Origin: Emticicia soli | Lineage (GTDB): Bacteria; Bacteroidota; Bacteroidia; Cytophagales; Spirosomataceae | Length of the DNA stretch: 64,000 nt | NCBI RefSeq assembly: GCF_037860775.1 | Contig: NZ_JBBEWC010000011.1 | Location: 62,001 to 126,000, forward strand | Reading direction: 5' to 3' | Shown: piece by piece, positions 52,350 to 61,530 of the stretch | Position numbering within the stretch: the stretch's first letter is position 1 | Layout: every line of letters begins with the position of its first letter | Made by a program: the position numbers and the translations under genes | Notes under the pieces: generated by a model | Database searches by the model: none | The model's input: the letters and a program-made list of their open reading frames with translations, nothing else | Told to the model about the DNA's origin: nothing

Positions 52350-52733
52350 ATGGGAAAATTTAAGTTTACACGGGAGTACGAATTTAAGGCATCACCTAAA
52401 GTCTTATATCAATACATAAGCACTCCTCCAGGTTTGCAACAGTGGTTCGCATCGAAAGTTAAATATGTGAATGACGGGAATTTTGATTTTATCTGGGACA
52501 ACGAGAGCCATCCGGCACGCCTCAGTTCTCAGAGAATGAACAAAGCAACTAAATTTGATTTTCTTAACGATGAGCAAAAAGGCAATTACGTGGAATTCAA
52601 ATTAGAGCAAAGTGAATTAACCAATGCTACTTTCTTTAAAATAATTGATTATTCAGATAATCAGGATGAGAGCGAATTAGAAGATATGTGGGATGGCATG
52701 GTCGATAAGTTGCGTGAGATTGTAGGTGGGTAA
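52350..52733 (+). CDS. START/SRPBCC-like domain protein
   Basis: 127 residues with the START-like fold pattern: YEFKASPKVLYQYISTPPGL then QQWFASKVKYVNDGNFDF and a long C-terminal helix. It resembles the short START-like proteins widespread in Bacteroidota. They probably bind small hydrophobic ligands. It is followed 69 bp later by the permease gene in the same direction. Confidence 0.85.
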   Translation: MGKFKFTREYEFKASPKVLYQYISTPPGLQQWFASKVKYVNDGNFDFIWDNESHPARLSSQRMNKATKFDFLNDEQKGNYVEFKLEQSELTNATFFKIIDYSDNQDESELEDMWDGMVDKLREIVGG

Positions 52734-52802
52734 TTTGTTAAATATGCTTAATAGACTTGTACATACAAAATTCATTTAAGAATTTTGTGAGGGCAATCAT
52801 TT

Positions 52803-54284
52803 ATGTCTTTAATGAAGAAAATCGATTTTTTAGTTATAAAGTCTTTTATTGGACCTTTTATATTAACTACCTGCGTGGTAGTTTTTATTTTTTTAATGCG
52901 TTTCCTAATGCTTTACTTCAACGATTTTGTTGGTAAAGACTTAGGCTATGATGTTTTTGCCAAACTCTTCGTCTATTTTTCGCTTATTACTGTACCCATC
53001 TCTCTACCACTGGCTACATTGCTTGCATCGTTGATGTGCTTCGGAAATCTGGGAGAACATTCAGAACTAACAGCCATTAAGGCTTCCGGAATACCAATTT
53101 CGAGAGTTTTGCTTCCAACATTGATTTTTGCTTTTGGCGTAAGTATTTTTTCTTTCTGGTTTAACAATAAAGTTAGTCCGTGGGCTAACCTGAAAGGCTA
53201 TAGCTTATTATATGATGTCAAAACAACAAAAGTCACACTTAACATAAAAGAGGGAATTTTTTATGGCGAATTACCCGGCTATAAAATAAAAGTACAGCAA
53301 AAATACCCCGACGGAAAAACACTGAAAGGTGTAACAATATACAACCACACAACAAACGAAGGAAACATAAATGTTACCATTGCCGACTCGGGCAAGATGT
53401 ATACCATGCTCGATAACAGTTATCTGGTTTTTGAGCTCTTTAATGGTGTTAATTACATGGATTACAAAAACACGTCAGGTGGAAGTTATAACGATACGCA
53501 ATTTGTAAAGAATTCATTCAAACAAAACCGACTAGTTTTTCCATTAGAGTCATTCGGAATGAAAAGAACCGATGAGTCACAGTTTAAATATCACGAATAC
53601 ATGAAAGATGTTCCTGCACTATCAAGGCAGGTAGATTCAATACACAGAGAGATTGCGCAAGCTAAAAAAGTGCAGATTGGCTCAATGGACCAGTTCTACA
53701 CGCACCATTTGAAAAAAATCATTAAAGATACAGCTAGTAAAATTGTTATTTTACCTGGTAAATGGGTTGATGAACGCATGAAACCGCTACACGAGGAATC
53801 TAAAACGATGGAATCGTTCGAAACGGCATTTATGCAAGCTAAAAGCATTCAAGACCATTACAAAACCAATCTGGAGATTGAAAAAGGTAAAATTAAAGAT
53901 GCCAATAAATCAGAAGTAGAGCTATGGCATAAGTTTACAATGGCATTTGCTTGCTTTGTTATGTTCCTGATAGGCTCGTCTTTGGGTTCAATCATCAAAA
54001 AAGGAGGTTTCGGCATGCCTGTTTTGCTTTCTATAACCTTCTTTATATTGATGTACGTTTTAATGCAATTGGGCGATAAATACGCAAAAGAGAGTATCTG
54101 GTATGTGCTTGTAGGAGTCTGGATGCCTGACGCTGTTTTACTTGGATTTGGAATTTACTTCTTATATAAAGCAACCAACGATGCTCGTTTGTTCGATAGC
54201 GATATATATGATGTTTATTTCGATAAACTCAAAACTTTCATTAAATCTAAATTTAAGAAAAAAGACCCATTACAAACAGCCTGA
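52803..54284 (+). CDS. LptF/LptG family permease
   Basis: 493 residues. N-terminal membrane segments IKSFIGPFILTTCVVVFIFL and VYFSLITVPISLPLATLLAS followed by the HSELTAIKASGIPISRVLLP loop are the LptF/LptG signature. A periplasmic beta-rich domain follows, then three C-terminal segments. The permease extracts lipopolysaccharide from the inner membrane with LptB. Bacteroidota usually carry two such genes; the partner is not in this window. There is also a helical insertion of about 120 residues in the periplasmic domain. Confidence 0.92.
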   Translation: MSLMKKIDFLVIKSFIGPFILTTCVVVFIFLMRFLMLYFNDFVGKDLGYDVFAKLFVYFSLITVPISLPLATLLASLMCFGNLGEHSELTAIKASGIPISRVLLPTLIFAFGVSIFSFWFNNKVSPWANLKGYSLLYDVKTTKVTLNIKEGIFYGELPGYKIKVQQKYPDGKTLKGVTIYNHTTNEGNINVTIADSGKMYTMLDNSYLVFELFNGVNYMDYKNTSGGSYNDTQFVKNSFKQNRLVFPLESFGMKRTDESQFKYHEYMKDVPALSRQVDSIHREIAQAKKVQIGSMDQFYTHHLKKIIKDTASKIVILPGKWVDERMKPLHEESKTMESFETAFMQAKSIQDHYKTNLEIEKGKIKDANKSEVELWHKFTMAFACFVMFLIGSSLGSIIKKGGFGMPVLLSITFFILMYVLMQLGDKYAKESIWYVLVGVWMPDAVLLGFGIYFLYKATNDARLFDSDIYDVYFDKLKTFIKSKFKKKDPLQTA

Positions 54285-54308
54285 AAAACATCAGGCACTT
54301 GTTTTAGG
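54279..54308. terminator. Weak terminator between convergent genes
   Basis: GCCTGA (54279-54284) pairs with TCAGGC (54291-54296), followed by ACTTGTTTT. It overlaps the stop of the permease gene; a likely but weak terminator. Confidence 0.5.
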
Positions 54309-54317
54309 TCTTTTTTC

Positions 54318-54962
54318 TTAAAGCAAGGAATTTATTTCCAACTGCGTACCTACGTTGATATGCTTTTCAATCAGCGCTACAATGCCGTTAAAATCGCTTT
54401 CATTTTCGGCGTAGTCAAGGTCGTTTACATCAATAATCAATAATTTGCCGTGTGTATAAAGGTTCACAAAGTCTTCATACAAAACATTTAATTTGATTAA
54501 ATAATCAGGGTCTATATTTCTTTCAAAATCCCGATTACGCTTATTTATTTGTCTTTGTAGTTTTGGTAAATCAGCTCTCAGATAAATCATAAGGTCAGGA
54601 TGGCTGATAGCCTGCGTGATTGTATTAAACATACTGCGGTATGTCTGGTAATCTACCTCATTGAATTTCCCAGACTCATACAAGTTTCGGGCAAATATAT
54701 AGGCATCCTCATAAATTGAACGGTCTTGAATAATAGTTTTATCTTCAGTCAAACTTTTTATCTTTAAAACCTGCTCAAAACGGCTATTGAGAAAAAAAAT
54801 CTGTAAATGGAATGCCCATTTTTCCATATCTTCATAAAAAGGAGGCAAATATGGATTTCCCTCTACTGATTCATAAAGCACTTCCCAACCATAATGTTCT
54901 GCCAATTTTGCTGCTAATGTAGTTTTCCCTGCGCCAATATTCCCTGTAATCGCAATATGCAT
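54318..54962 (-). CDS. Deoxynucleoside kinase
   Basis: 214 residues starting MHIAITGNIGAGKTTLAAKL (P-loop), then YESVEGNPYLPPFYEDMEKW and FFLNSRFEQ, and DRSIYEDAYIFARNL with the DRS motif. This is the deoxyadenosine/deoxyguanosine kinase family, which phosphorylates salvaged deoxynucleosides in the cytoplasm. It is monocistronic and convergent with the permease gene. Confidence 0.93.
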   Translation of the reverse strand: MHIAITGNIGAGKTTLAAKLAEHYGWEVLYESVEGNPYLPPFYEDMEKWAFHLQIFFLNSRFEQVLKIKSLTEDKTIIQDRSIYEDAYIFARNLYESGKFNEVDYQTYRSMFNTITQAISHPDLMIYLRADLPKLQRQINKRNRDFERNIDPDYLIKLNVLYEDFVNLYTHGKLLIIDVNDLDYAENESDFNGIVALIEKHINVGTQLEINSLL

Positions 54963-55047
54963 TTACTCAATTAATTTTATTTGGTAAAATTTTTCCAAAA
55001 TAACTGCTAAAATGACTAAAATCATAGAACATCAAAAATAACTTTTG

Positions 55048-55055
55048 TAATTTTG
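55048..55055 (+). promoter_or_regulatory. Candidate -7 box upstream of trhO
   Basis: TAATTTTG fits the Bacteroidota -7 consensus TAnnTTTG and lies 45 bp before the ATG. No clear -33 TTTG box is seen at the right distance. Confidence 0.4.
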
Positions 55056-55100
55056 CAGTGTTCAAATCAAGTCTGCGCCTTGAAATATTGGATTATAATT

Positions 55101-56141
55101 ATGCATAAAGAAGAAACAACAACACAAAACATCACAAACGAGGCAACTACTGCCCCAAAAGGTAAATACTCCGTATTACTTTATTATATATACTCACCTA
55201 TCGAAAATCCGGTTGAGTATCGCGACATACATCACCAATATTGTATCGACAACAATTTGCTTGGCCGCATAATTGTGGCTCCCGAAGGACTAAACGGTAC
55301 GGTTTCAGGTCTGATTGAGGATTGCGAAAAATACATGGCCTGGGTAAAATCAGACCCACGTTTTGCAAAGGTGGACTTCAAAGTTGAAAACCACCAAACT
55401 CACGCTTTTACAAAATTGTATGTAAGAATCAAGAAAGAAATAGTTCATTCAGAACTACCTGTGAATCCGCTTGAGCAAACTGGTAAACACCTTGAGCCTA
55501 AAGAATTTAGAGAAATTATCCAAAACGACCCAAATGTAGTTTTGGTTGATATGCGCTCTAATTATGAGCACTCAGTCGGCAAATTCAAAGGTGCCATTAC
55601 TTTTGATATGGAAAACCTCCGTGAATTACCAGACCATGTAAAAGAAATTGAGCACCTGAAGGATAAAAAAATCATAACTTACTGCACAGGTGGTATCAAG
55701 TGCGAAAAAGCAAGTGCATACTTACTTTCGCAAGGTTTTACTGATGTTTATCAGCTGCACGGTGGTATTATAAAATACGGCTTAGAAGAAGGTGGAGAAA
55801 ATTTTGATGGCAAATGCTATGTTTTCGATAACCGTTTAACTACTCAAGTAAACACCGTTAACCCTGAGGTAATCTCGAAATGTCATGTTTGTGGTACTAC
55901 TTCAGATAGAATGGTAAATTGTGCTAATCCGGACTGTAACGAACACGTGGCTATCTGTGAAAAATGCGGTTGGGAGCTAGAAGGTGCTTGTTCGGTTACC
56001 TGCAAAGAAAACCCAAGAAAACGTATATATACAGGCACAGGTTATTATGCCAAAACAACCGAAGGCTACAAACCTGAGATAGCTCTAAGAACCAGAAAGA
56101 ACACCAAGCATCTACATATTGTAGAAGATTTAGGATTATAA
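55101..56141 (+). CDS. trhO: tRNA uridine-34 hydroxylase TrhO (rhodanese-like)
   Basis: The ATG at 55101 (MHKEETTTQNITNEATTAP) is chosen over an upstream start at 55053 that overlaps the promoter-like sequence. 346 residues. The N-terminal part LLGRIIVAPEGLNGTVSG is typical of the YceA/TrhO family. The rhodanese domain ends in ITYCTGGIKCEKASAYL with active-site Cys (about residue 195), and a C-terminal four-cysteine cluster (CHVCGTTSDRMVNCANPDC) follows. TrhO introduces 5-hydroxyuridine at the wobble position of tRNAs. Confidence 0.94.
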   Translation: MHKEETTTQNITNEATTAPKGKYSVLLYYIYSPIENPVEYRDIHHQYCIDNNLLGRIIVAPEGLNGTVSGLIEDCEKYMAWVKSDPRFAKVDFKVENHQTHAFTKLYVRIKKEIVHSELPVNPLEQTGKHLEPKEFREIIQNDPNVVLVDMRSNYEHSVGKFKGAITFDMENLRELPDHVKEIEHLKDKKIITYCTGGIKCEKASAYLLSQGFTDVYQLHGGIIKYGLEEGGENFDGKCYVFDNRLTTQVNTVNPEVISKCHVCGTTSDRMVNCANPDCNEHVAICEKCGWELEGACSVTCKENPRKRIYTGTGYYAKTTEGYKPEIALRTRKNTKHLHIVEDLGL

Positions 56142-56156
56142 TATTACCAGTTAATG

Positions 56157-56200
56157 AATACCTCAAATCAGGTTATTGGCTTGATTTGAGGTATTTTTTT
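56157..56200 (+). terminator. Intrinsic terminator after trhO
   Basis: AATACCTCAAATCA (56157-56170) pairs with TGATTTGAGGTATT (56182-56195), 11-nt loop, followed by a run of T. Confidence 0.9.
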
Positions 56201-56229
56201 GTATTTTTATGTAACATTTTTAAAACTAT

Positions 56230-56784
56230 ATGACACCAACATTCTTTGCCGAACAAGCTGATTTCAGAAAATGGTTTGAGGAAAATTATAAAACTGAGAA
56301 AGAATTACTTGTAGGCTTTTATAAGGTAGGTTCAGGTAAGCCAAGTATGAGCTGGTCTCAATCAGTTGATGAAGCTTTATGCTTTGGCTGGATCGATGGT
56401 ATCCGTAGAACGATTGATGACGAAAGTTATAGCATACGCTTTACTCCACGCAGACCAACAAGTGTCTGGAGTGCTGTAAACATAAAAAAAATGGAAGAAA
56501 TGATTCCGCTTGGCCTGGTAATGCCCGAAGGCATACTTGCATTTGAAAAGCATAAACACCATAAATCGAGTGGTTATACTCACGAAATAGTAGAGATGCA
56601 TTTCACCCCAATGTTAGAAGGCATTTTTAGTGCAAACACAAAAGCATGGGAATTTTTCCAGAAACAAGCACCCTACTATAAAAGAGTATTAACCAAATGG
56701 GTTGTTACGGCAAAGCAGGAAACAACCCAAATGTCGAGGTTAGAAAAATTAATAATTGCCAGCGAAGAAGGTAAACGACTATAG
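56230..56784 (+). CDS. YdeI/OmpD-associated family protein
   Basis: 184 residues with DFRKWFEENYKTEKELLVGF and SVDEALCFGWIDGIRRTIDD, then RFTPRRPTSVWSAVNIKKM, the signature of the YdeI/OmpD-associated family. A role in resistance to peptides or bacteriocins has been suggested for relatives, but the biochemical function is unknown. It ends 6 bp inside the convergent acetyltransferase gene. Confidence 0.9.
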   Translation: MTPTFFAEQADFRKWFEENYKTEKELLVGFYKVGSGKPSMSWSQSVDEALCFGWIDGIRRTIDDESYSIRFTPRRPTSVWSAVNIKKMEEMIPLGLVMPEGILAFEKHKHHKSSGYTHEIVEMHFTPMLEGIFSANTKAWEFFQKQAPYYKRVLTKWVVTAKQETTQMSRLEKLIIASEEGKRL

Positions 56785-57288
56785 TTTTTTGCGCATTACA
56801 TAATCATTCATAAAATATTCGCCGATTGGAATATCTTCTTCGGCTATTATTTCAAAACCCATTCTTTCATAAAAATCTTTTGCTTTGTTGTATCGGTTTA
56901 CATTGAGGTCGAGCCACTCCCCTCCTACCTCTTTTACTTGTCTTTCAACTTCAATCAAAAGTTTTTTACCTAAACCCCCACCCTGAAGATCAGGATTCAA
57001 ATAGATTTTATTGAGTTTATAAATTTTTTCCGGCTCTTGTTTGATTGAGTAAGAAGCAAAAGCTACAGGAACAGCTTCATCATCTCCATTGCTAGCATAT
57101 TGTAACGTAAATACTTGCCCTGCACAAAGTTGCTCTTCTAGCCCTTCGGAGCTATAAATCAAATCGAACATATATTGGGGTTGTTGCTTGCCCAAAATGG
57201 GTTCGTAAGTGGCAAACCAGGTCTGTTCAGCAATTTCACGAATAATAGCAATGTCTTCTGCAGTAGCTAGTCGGTAGGTCAGGTTCAT
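56779..57288 (-). CDS. GNAT family N-acetyltransferase
   Basis: 169 residues with the GNAT fold: TYRLATAEDIAIIREIAEQTW start, IYKLNKIYLNPDLQGGGLGK containing the acetyl-CoA motif Q-GG-GLGK, and NRYNKAKDFYERMGF at the end. Substrate unknown; relatives acetylate small amines or protein N-termini. A -7 like box (minus strand TATATTTG at 57309-57316) precedes the start. Confidence 0.93.
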   Translation of the reverse strand: MNLTYRLATAEDIAIIREIAEQTWFATYEPILGKQQPQYMFDLIYSSEGLEEQLCAGQVFTLQYASNGDDEAVPVAFASYSIKQEPEKIYKLNKIYLNPDLQGGGLGKKLLIEVERQVKEVGGEWLDLNVNRYNKAKDFYERMGFEIIAEEDIPIGEYFMNDYVMRKKL

Positions 57289-57308
57289 GTGTCAGAGAAT
57301 TTTCTTTG

Positions 57309-57316
57309 CAAATATA
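57309..57316 (-). promoter_or_regulatory. Candidate -7 box of the acetyltransferase gene
   Basis: On the minus strand TATATTTG matches TAnnTTTG of Bacteroidota sigma-70 promoters, 21 bp before the start codon. Confidence 0.45.
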
Positions 57317-57417
57317 AACTCTGCTTACATAACATTTTGTTAATTTGCATAAAAATTTCAGTCTTTAGATAACACCTTTTTTTATACATGTGAGTACGAA
57401 AATCACTAAAAAACAAT

Positions 57418-58185
57418 ATGAAACCACTTATTTTAGTAACTAACGATGATGGTATAACCTCAAAAGGTATTTCTGTTTTAATTGATGTAGTAAAAACCCT
57501 TGGAGATGTGTTTGTTGTAGCACCAGACAGTCCAAATTCTGGAATGGGTCATGCAATTAGTGTTGATACTACTATACATATAAAAAAATCGAAGATTTTT
57601 AAGGATATTGAAGCTTATGAGTGCTCTGGCACGCCTGCTGATTGTGTAAAACTAGCTAAACACCATTTTTTAAGAGGCCGAAAAATTGATTTGGTAGTAA
57701 GCGGTATTAACCACGGTATGAATGCCTCAGTATCGGTGCTTTACTCAGGCACAATGTCGGCGGCTGTTGAGGCAGCAATTGAGGGAATTCCGGCCATTGG
57801 TTTTTCATTAGATGATTTTAAATACGACGCCGATTTCAGACACGTAAAACGTCATTTGAAAAGAATTGTGGAGAAATCATTAAAAAATGGCATTCCTCCT
57901 CATACGGCACTAAATGTAAATTTTCCGGCCAAATCAGATAAGCCTATTCAAGGCATAAAAATATGCCGCCAAACCAATGGCTATTGGAGGGAAGAGTTTG
58001 ATGCCAGACAAGATTTACACGGTCGACCTTATTTCTGGATGGGCGGAGATTTTGTAAACCGTGAGCCTGAAAGCCAGGATACAGACATTTGGGCTATGAA
58101 TAACAATTATACAGCTATTGTTCCCGTTCAGATTGATAGAACAGCGTACCCAGAGATTAAAACATTAAAAAAGTGGAAGTTGTAA
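57418..58185 (+). CDS. surE: 5'/3'-nucleotidase SurE
   Basis: 255 residues with the SurE start ILVTNDDGITSKGISVL (metal ligands Asp-Asp), VVAPDSPNSGMGHAIS and VSGINHGMNASVSVLYSGTM. SurE hydrolyses nucleoside monophosphates and short polyphosphates in the cytoplasm, and the gene is usually linked to stress genes. Here it is followed by a strong terminator. All signature motifs are intact. Confidence 0.96.
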   Translation: MKPLILVTNDDGITSKGISVLIDVVKTLGDVFVVAPDSPNSGMGHAISVDTTIHIKKSKIFKDIEAYECSGTPADCVKLAKHHFLRGRKIDLVVSGINHGMNASVSVLYSGTMSAAVEAAIEGIPAIGFSLDDFKYDADFRHVKRHLKRIVEKSLKNGIPPHTALNVNFPAKSDKPIQGIKICRQTNGYWREEFDARQDLHGRPYFWMGGDFVNREPESQDTDIWAMNNNYTAIVPVQIDRTAYPEIKTLKKWKL

Positions 58186-58220
58186 GTCTATTAAGATAGG
58201 ATTTATCTGTTTTATTTTAC

Positions 58221-58260
58221 AATTTTAGTCAGCGATTTTTATCGCTGACTAAAATTATTT
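58221..58260 (+). terminator. Strong terminator after surE
   Basis: A 16-bp perfect stem (58221-58236 and 58241-58256) around TTTT, ending TTATTT. Forms a hairpin in either direction. Confidence 0.93.
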
Positions 58261-58299
58261 ACTGTTTACACTTCACATACTAACCAATTTATAGATATT

Positions 58300-59862
58300 A
58301 TGGCAGTCTTAGGAAGTTTATTAAAAGGAGGCATCAAGTTTACGAGTACAATTCAAAAAATAAGAAAAGTTAAACCGCAGAAGTGGCAGAAAAAAGCTTT
58401 TACAAAATTAGTCGCAAAAGCACGATATACACAGTTTGGAGAAAAATATCATTTTGAAGAAATATTAAGTACAGCCATTTTTGAAAAAGGTAATGATTTC
58501 TATAAAAAGTTTCAGGAACTTGTACCTATCTACGATTACAATAAGATTTATGACGAATGGTGGCATAAAGCCCGTAATGGAGAAAAAAATGTATGCTGGC
58601 CAGGGAAAATAAAGTATTTTGCCCTTAGCTCAGGTACATCAGATGCGGCATCGAAGGCGATTCCGGTTACCAAAGACATGATTAAGGCTATTCAGCGCAC
58701 AAGTATTAATCAGATTATAGCACTAGGGCATTATAATACATTACCCTCTAATATTTATGAAACCGGATACCTAATGCTTGGTGGCAGCACAGCCCTTAAC
58801 GAGGTAGATTCTCATTATGAAGGAGATTTGAGTGGTATCACTACAGGCACGCTCCCATTCTGGTTTCAGAATTTTTATAAACCGGGTCAAAAAATTGCTG
58901 CCGAACGTAACTGGGGTAATAAACTTGAAGAGATTACAGAAAACGCCAAATACTGGGATATTGGCTTTTTAGCCGGAGTACCTGCCTGGCATACTATATT
59001 GCTGGAAAAAATTATTAAGCGCTATAATCTTAAGAATATACATGAATTGTGGCCTAATCTTACTGCTTTTGCATGGGGTGGTGTTTCTTTAGAGCCATAC
59101 AAGCAAGGTTTGGAAAAACTTTTCGGAAAGCCTGTAATTTATATAGAAACCTACATGGCTTCTGAGGGTTTCCTGGCTTATCAAGACCGACCAGATGGGC
59201 ACTTGAGATTGGTACTTAATCAAGGAATTTTCTTTGAATTTATTCCTTTCAATGAGAATAACTTTGATGAAGATGGCAATGTGGTTGCCAAACCCCAGAC
59301 ACTGATGGTTCATCAGGTAGAAGAAGATATTGATTATGCCTTGTTGATTTCAACCTGTGCAGGTGCTTGGCGTTATTTAATTGGCGACACCGTTAAGTTT
59401 ACTAACAAAGCCAGAGCCGAAATAAAAATTACGGGTAGAACCAAGCATTTTCTGAGCTTGTGTGGAGAACACCTTTCGGTCGATAACATGAACAATGCCA
59501 TTGAATTGGTGTCTAAAGATTTAGGAATCGATATTCGTGAGTTTACAGTACTTGGCATTAAACATCCGCCTTTATTTGCGCATCAATGGTATGTAGCTAC
59601 CGATGATAAAGTTGACGAAAAACAATTGTGCGAATTAATAGACAAAAAACTTTGTGAGTTGAACGACGATTATGCCGTTGAAAGAGGCCATGCCCTAAAG
59701 AATGTTTTCTTACGAGCATTACCAACAAAAGCTTTTTATGACTGGATGAAGATGAAAGGTAAAGAAGGAGGACAACATAAGTTCCCACGAGTTTTGAAAG
59801 GAAAACTAGTTGATGAATGGGAAGATTTTTTGAAGAAGAATTATGATAAGGTTGGGATTTGA
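58300..59862 (+). CDS. GH3-like protein (acyl-acid amido synthetase family)
   Basis: 520 residues with the GH3 pattern: WQKKAFTKLVAKARYTQFGE near the start, YFALSSGTSDAASKAIPVT (ATP/phosphate loop), ITGRTKHFLSLCGEHLSVDN (adenylation-type hinge) and a small C-terminal domain. Bacterial GH3 homologues are known in Bacteroidota but their substrate (an acyl acid joined to an amine) is not established. Its stop codon lies within a terminator. Confidence 0.93.
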   Translation: MAVLGSLLKGGIKFTSTIQKIRKVKPQKWQKKAFTKLVAKARYTQFGEKYHFEEILSTAIFEKGNDFYKKFQELVPIYDYNKIYDEWWHKARNGEKNVCWPGKIKYFALSSGTSDAASKAIPVTKDMIKAIQRTSINQIIALGHYNTLPSNIYETGYLMLGGSTALNEVDSHYEGDLSGITTGTLPFWFQNFYKPGQKIAAERNWGNKLEEITENAKYWDIGFLAGVPAWHTILLEKIIKRYNLKNIHELWPNLTAFAWGGVSLEPYKQGLEKLFGKPVIYIETYMASEGFLAYQDRPDGHLRLVLNQGIFFEFIPFNENNFDEDGNVVAKPQTLMVHQVEEDIDYALLISTCAGAWRYLIGDTVKFTNKARAEIKITGRTKHFLSLCGEHLSVDNMNNAIELVSKDLGIDIREFTVLGIKHPPLFAHQWYVATDDKVDEKQLCELIDKKLCELNDDYAVERGHALKNVFLRALPTKAFYDWMKMKGKEGGQHKFPRVLKGKLVDEWEDFLKKNYDKVGI

Positions 59863-59876
59863 TCCCAACCTTTTTT
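59850..59876 (+). terminator. Terminator overlapping the GH3 stop
   Basis: GGTTGGGAT (59850-59858) pairs with ATCCCAACC (59862-59870) around TTG, then six T. The stop codon TGA is in the loop and arm. Confidence 0.9.
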
Positions 59877-59885
59877 GAGGCAGTT

Positions 59886-61409
59886 TTATTTCTTTTTATA
59901 CAAATCGTCGCTTGTTTCGTTTGGCTTTGCTTTAAGAAAGTCAGCAATTTGTTGTTCCGTCATTCCTAAGTCAATTCTCAATTCGGGAATACTTTTCTTT
60001 AATTCTTCCGCTCCAGCAGGCGTTACTTCTGTTTTCCATAAATAAAGTTTTTTAAGATTTTTTAGCGAAGCTAATTGTTTTATCCCTGCATCTGAAATTT
60101 TCGTTCCGATTAAGTTAAGGTATTCAAGATTTTTGAGTGTGGCTAAATGCTTCAAGCCTGCATCGGTAATTTTCGTTTGCTCCAGGTGTAATCGTGTAAG
60201 ATTATTAAGTTTGGCTACTTCTTCAAGTGTTTTATCGCCTATACTCGTATTGCTTAGTCTTAACCAAAGCGTTTGTTCAGCTACTTTAGAGAACATACTA
60301 GCCTGATTATCATCAAATTTCGAGTTGTTGATATAGCTAATTTCTACAAAATTGTTGTTTTGCGCAAATGGCAGAATCAAAGCCCCTGTTTGCTTTAATT
60401 CGTTTGCTATTTTATCACTAATTGCATCAACTGTACCGGTTAGTAGCTTTTCTTCAATATCAAATTTGTCTTGCTGCACTCCAGAGATTTGTGTACTTGC
60501 TGCAGCACCTCCTAAACTAGCTAATATAGGTTTAATGGGCTCAGTTACTTGTAACTGTGATACTTTTTTATCAAAAGGTGCGCCTTGCTCAATCCACCAT
60601 TTCATTAAAGCCAATTCATTTTCTGTGATTTGGGTTTTGCCTTTGGGTGGCATATGGTCATCGTCTGACTCAGGCAATAAAATCCTCTTAATAAATTCGC
60701 TTTCGTCAACATTGCCAGCTACAAATATGGCACCGTGTTTTCCTCCTTTCTTGAACAAATCAATTTCGTCAAGTCTCAAGTCGCCTTTCATTTTATTGGC
60801 ATTGTGGCAACTCTCACATTTTTGCTCAAAAATCGGTTGGATAATATCCTGATACACAAGTGCTTCGTTGAGATTCTGAATCTTAGGTTTTTCACCTGCT
60901 TTATCAGTGCCTTTTTCTGTTTTTTCTGGCATACCTAGCCACCCTCTGAAAGGCTGAGGCGTATTATCAGTCAGGTATGTTTCGCCATGTGTAAGGTTAC
61001 CCCCATGATGCCCTGCTACTCCCATCAGAATTAAAGACAATATTAATGCCGGTGCATACAAAAGTTTATTGATACCTATTCTGTCGTTCAACCATGTGTT
61101 TTTTGCAAGCCATGCGAGCCAGCAAAAAACCGCCAACCATATTCCCTGCATTTTGTGTTCTTCGAGCATTTCTTCGTTGTATCCGCCTTCTAAGGAAAGA
61201 AAATAGCCTGCTATACAAGCAAACGTAGCCCCAAGTGCAGATACCAGTAATATGAATCGGAGTATATCCTGACTGACACTTAATCGGCCACTTATTTTCA
61301 GAATCTCAAGAAAGCCAACGATAATTAAGAACCCAATTGGTAAATGGACCAGAAGTGGATGGAATCGCCCCAAAAAGGCCATCCACTCAGAAATGGCAAG
61401 AATAAGCAT
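59886..61409 (-). CDS. Membrane-bound cytochrome c with leucine-rich repeats (DUF2231-like)
   Basis: 507 residues. N-terminal membrane region (FHPLLVHLPIGFLIIVGFLE and four more hydrophobic segments) resembles DUF2231. A Planctomycete-type cytochrome c domain follows with IFEQKCESCHNANKMKGDLR (CxxCH haem site, about residue 197) and DDHMPPKGK (Met ligand). C-terminal leucine-rich repeats (about 360-480: LTRLHLEQTKITDAGLKHLA and similar) complete it. Such fusions are common in Bacteroidota and Planctomycetes and probably take part in extracytoplasmic electron transfer or binding. Confidence 0.9.
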   Translation of the reverse strand: MLILAISEWMAFLGRFHPLLVHLPIGFLIIVGFLEILKISGRLSVSQDILRFILLVSALGATFACIAGYFLSLEGGYNEEMLEEHKMQGIWLAVFCWLAWLAKNTWLNDRIGINKLLYAPALILSLILMGVAGHHGGNLTHGETYLTDNTPQPFRGWLGMPEKTEKGTDKAGEKPKIQNLNEALVYQDIIQPIFEQKCESCHNANKMKGDLRLDEIDLFKKGGKHGAIFVAGNVDESEFIKRILLPESDDDHMPPKGKTQITENELALMKWWIEQGAPFDKKVSQLQVTEPIKPILASLGGAAASTQISGVQQDKFDIEEKLLTGTVDAISDKIANELKQTGALILPFAQNNNFVEISYINNSKFDDNQASMFSKVAEQTLWLRLSNTSIGDKTLEEVAKLNNLTRLHLEQTKITDAGLKHLATLKNLEYLNLIGTKISDAGIKQLASLKNLKKLYLWKTEVTPAGAEELKKSIPELRIDLGMTEQQIADFLKAKPNETSDDLYKKK

Positions 61410-61477
61410 TAAAATAGTGTTAAGTTTAAAATTTTAAGGTTGATTTTTCTCAAATATACTAACAATCAGCATTAAAT

Positions 61478-61510
61478 AAAATAGCCAAAGTCGATGACTT
61501 TGGCTATTTT
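61478..61510. terminator. 15-bp hairpin terminator between cytochrome and SusD genes
   Basis: AAAATAGCCAAAGTC (61478-61492) pairs perfectly with 61496-61510 around GAT. It ends the minus-strand SusC/SusD transcript. Confidence 0.85.
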
Positions 61511-61530
61511 AAAACTATATCAGAAATTTA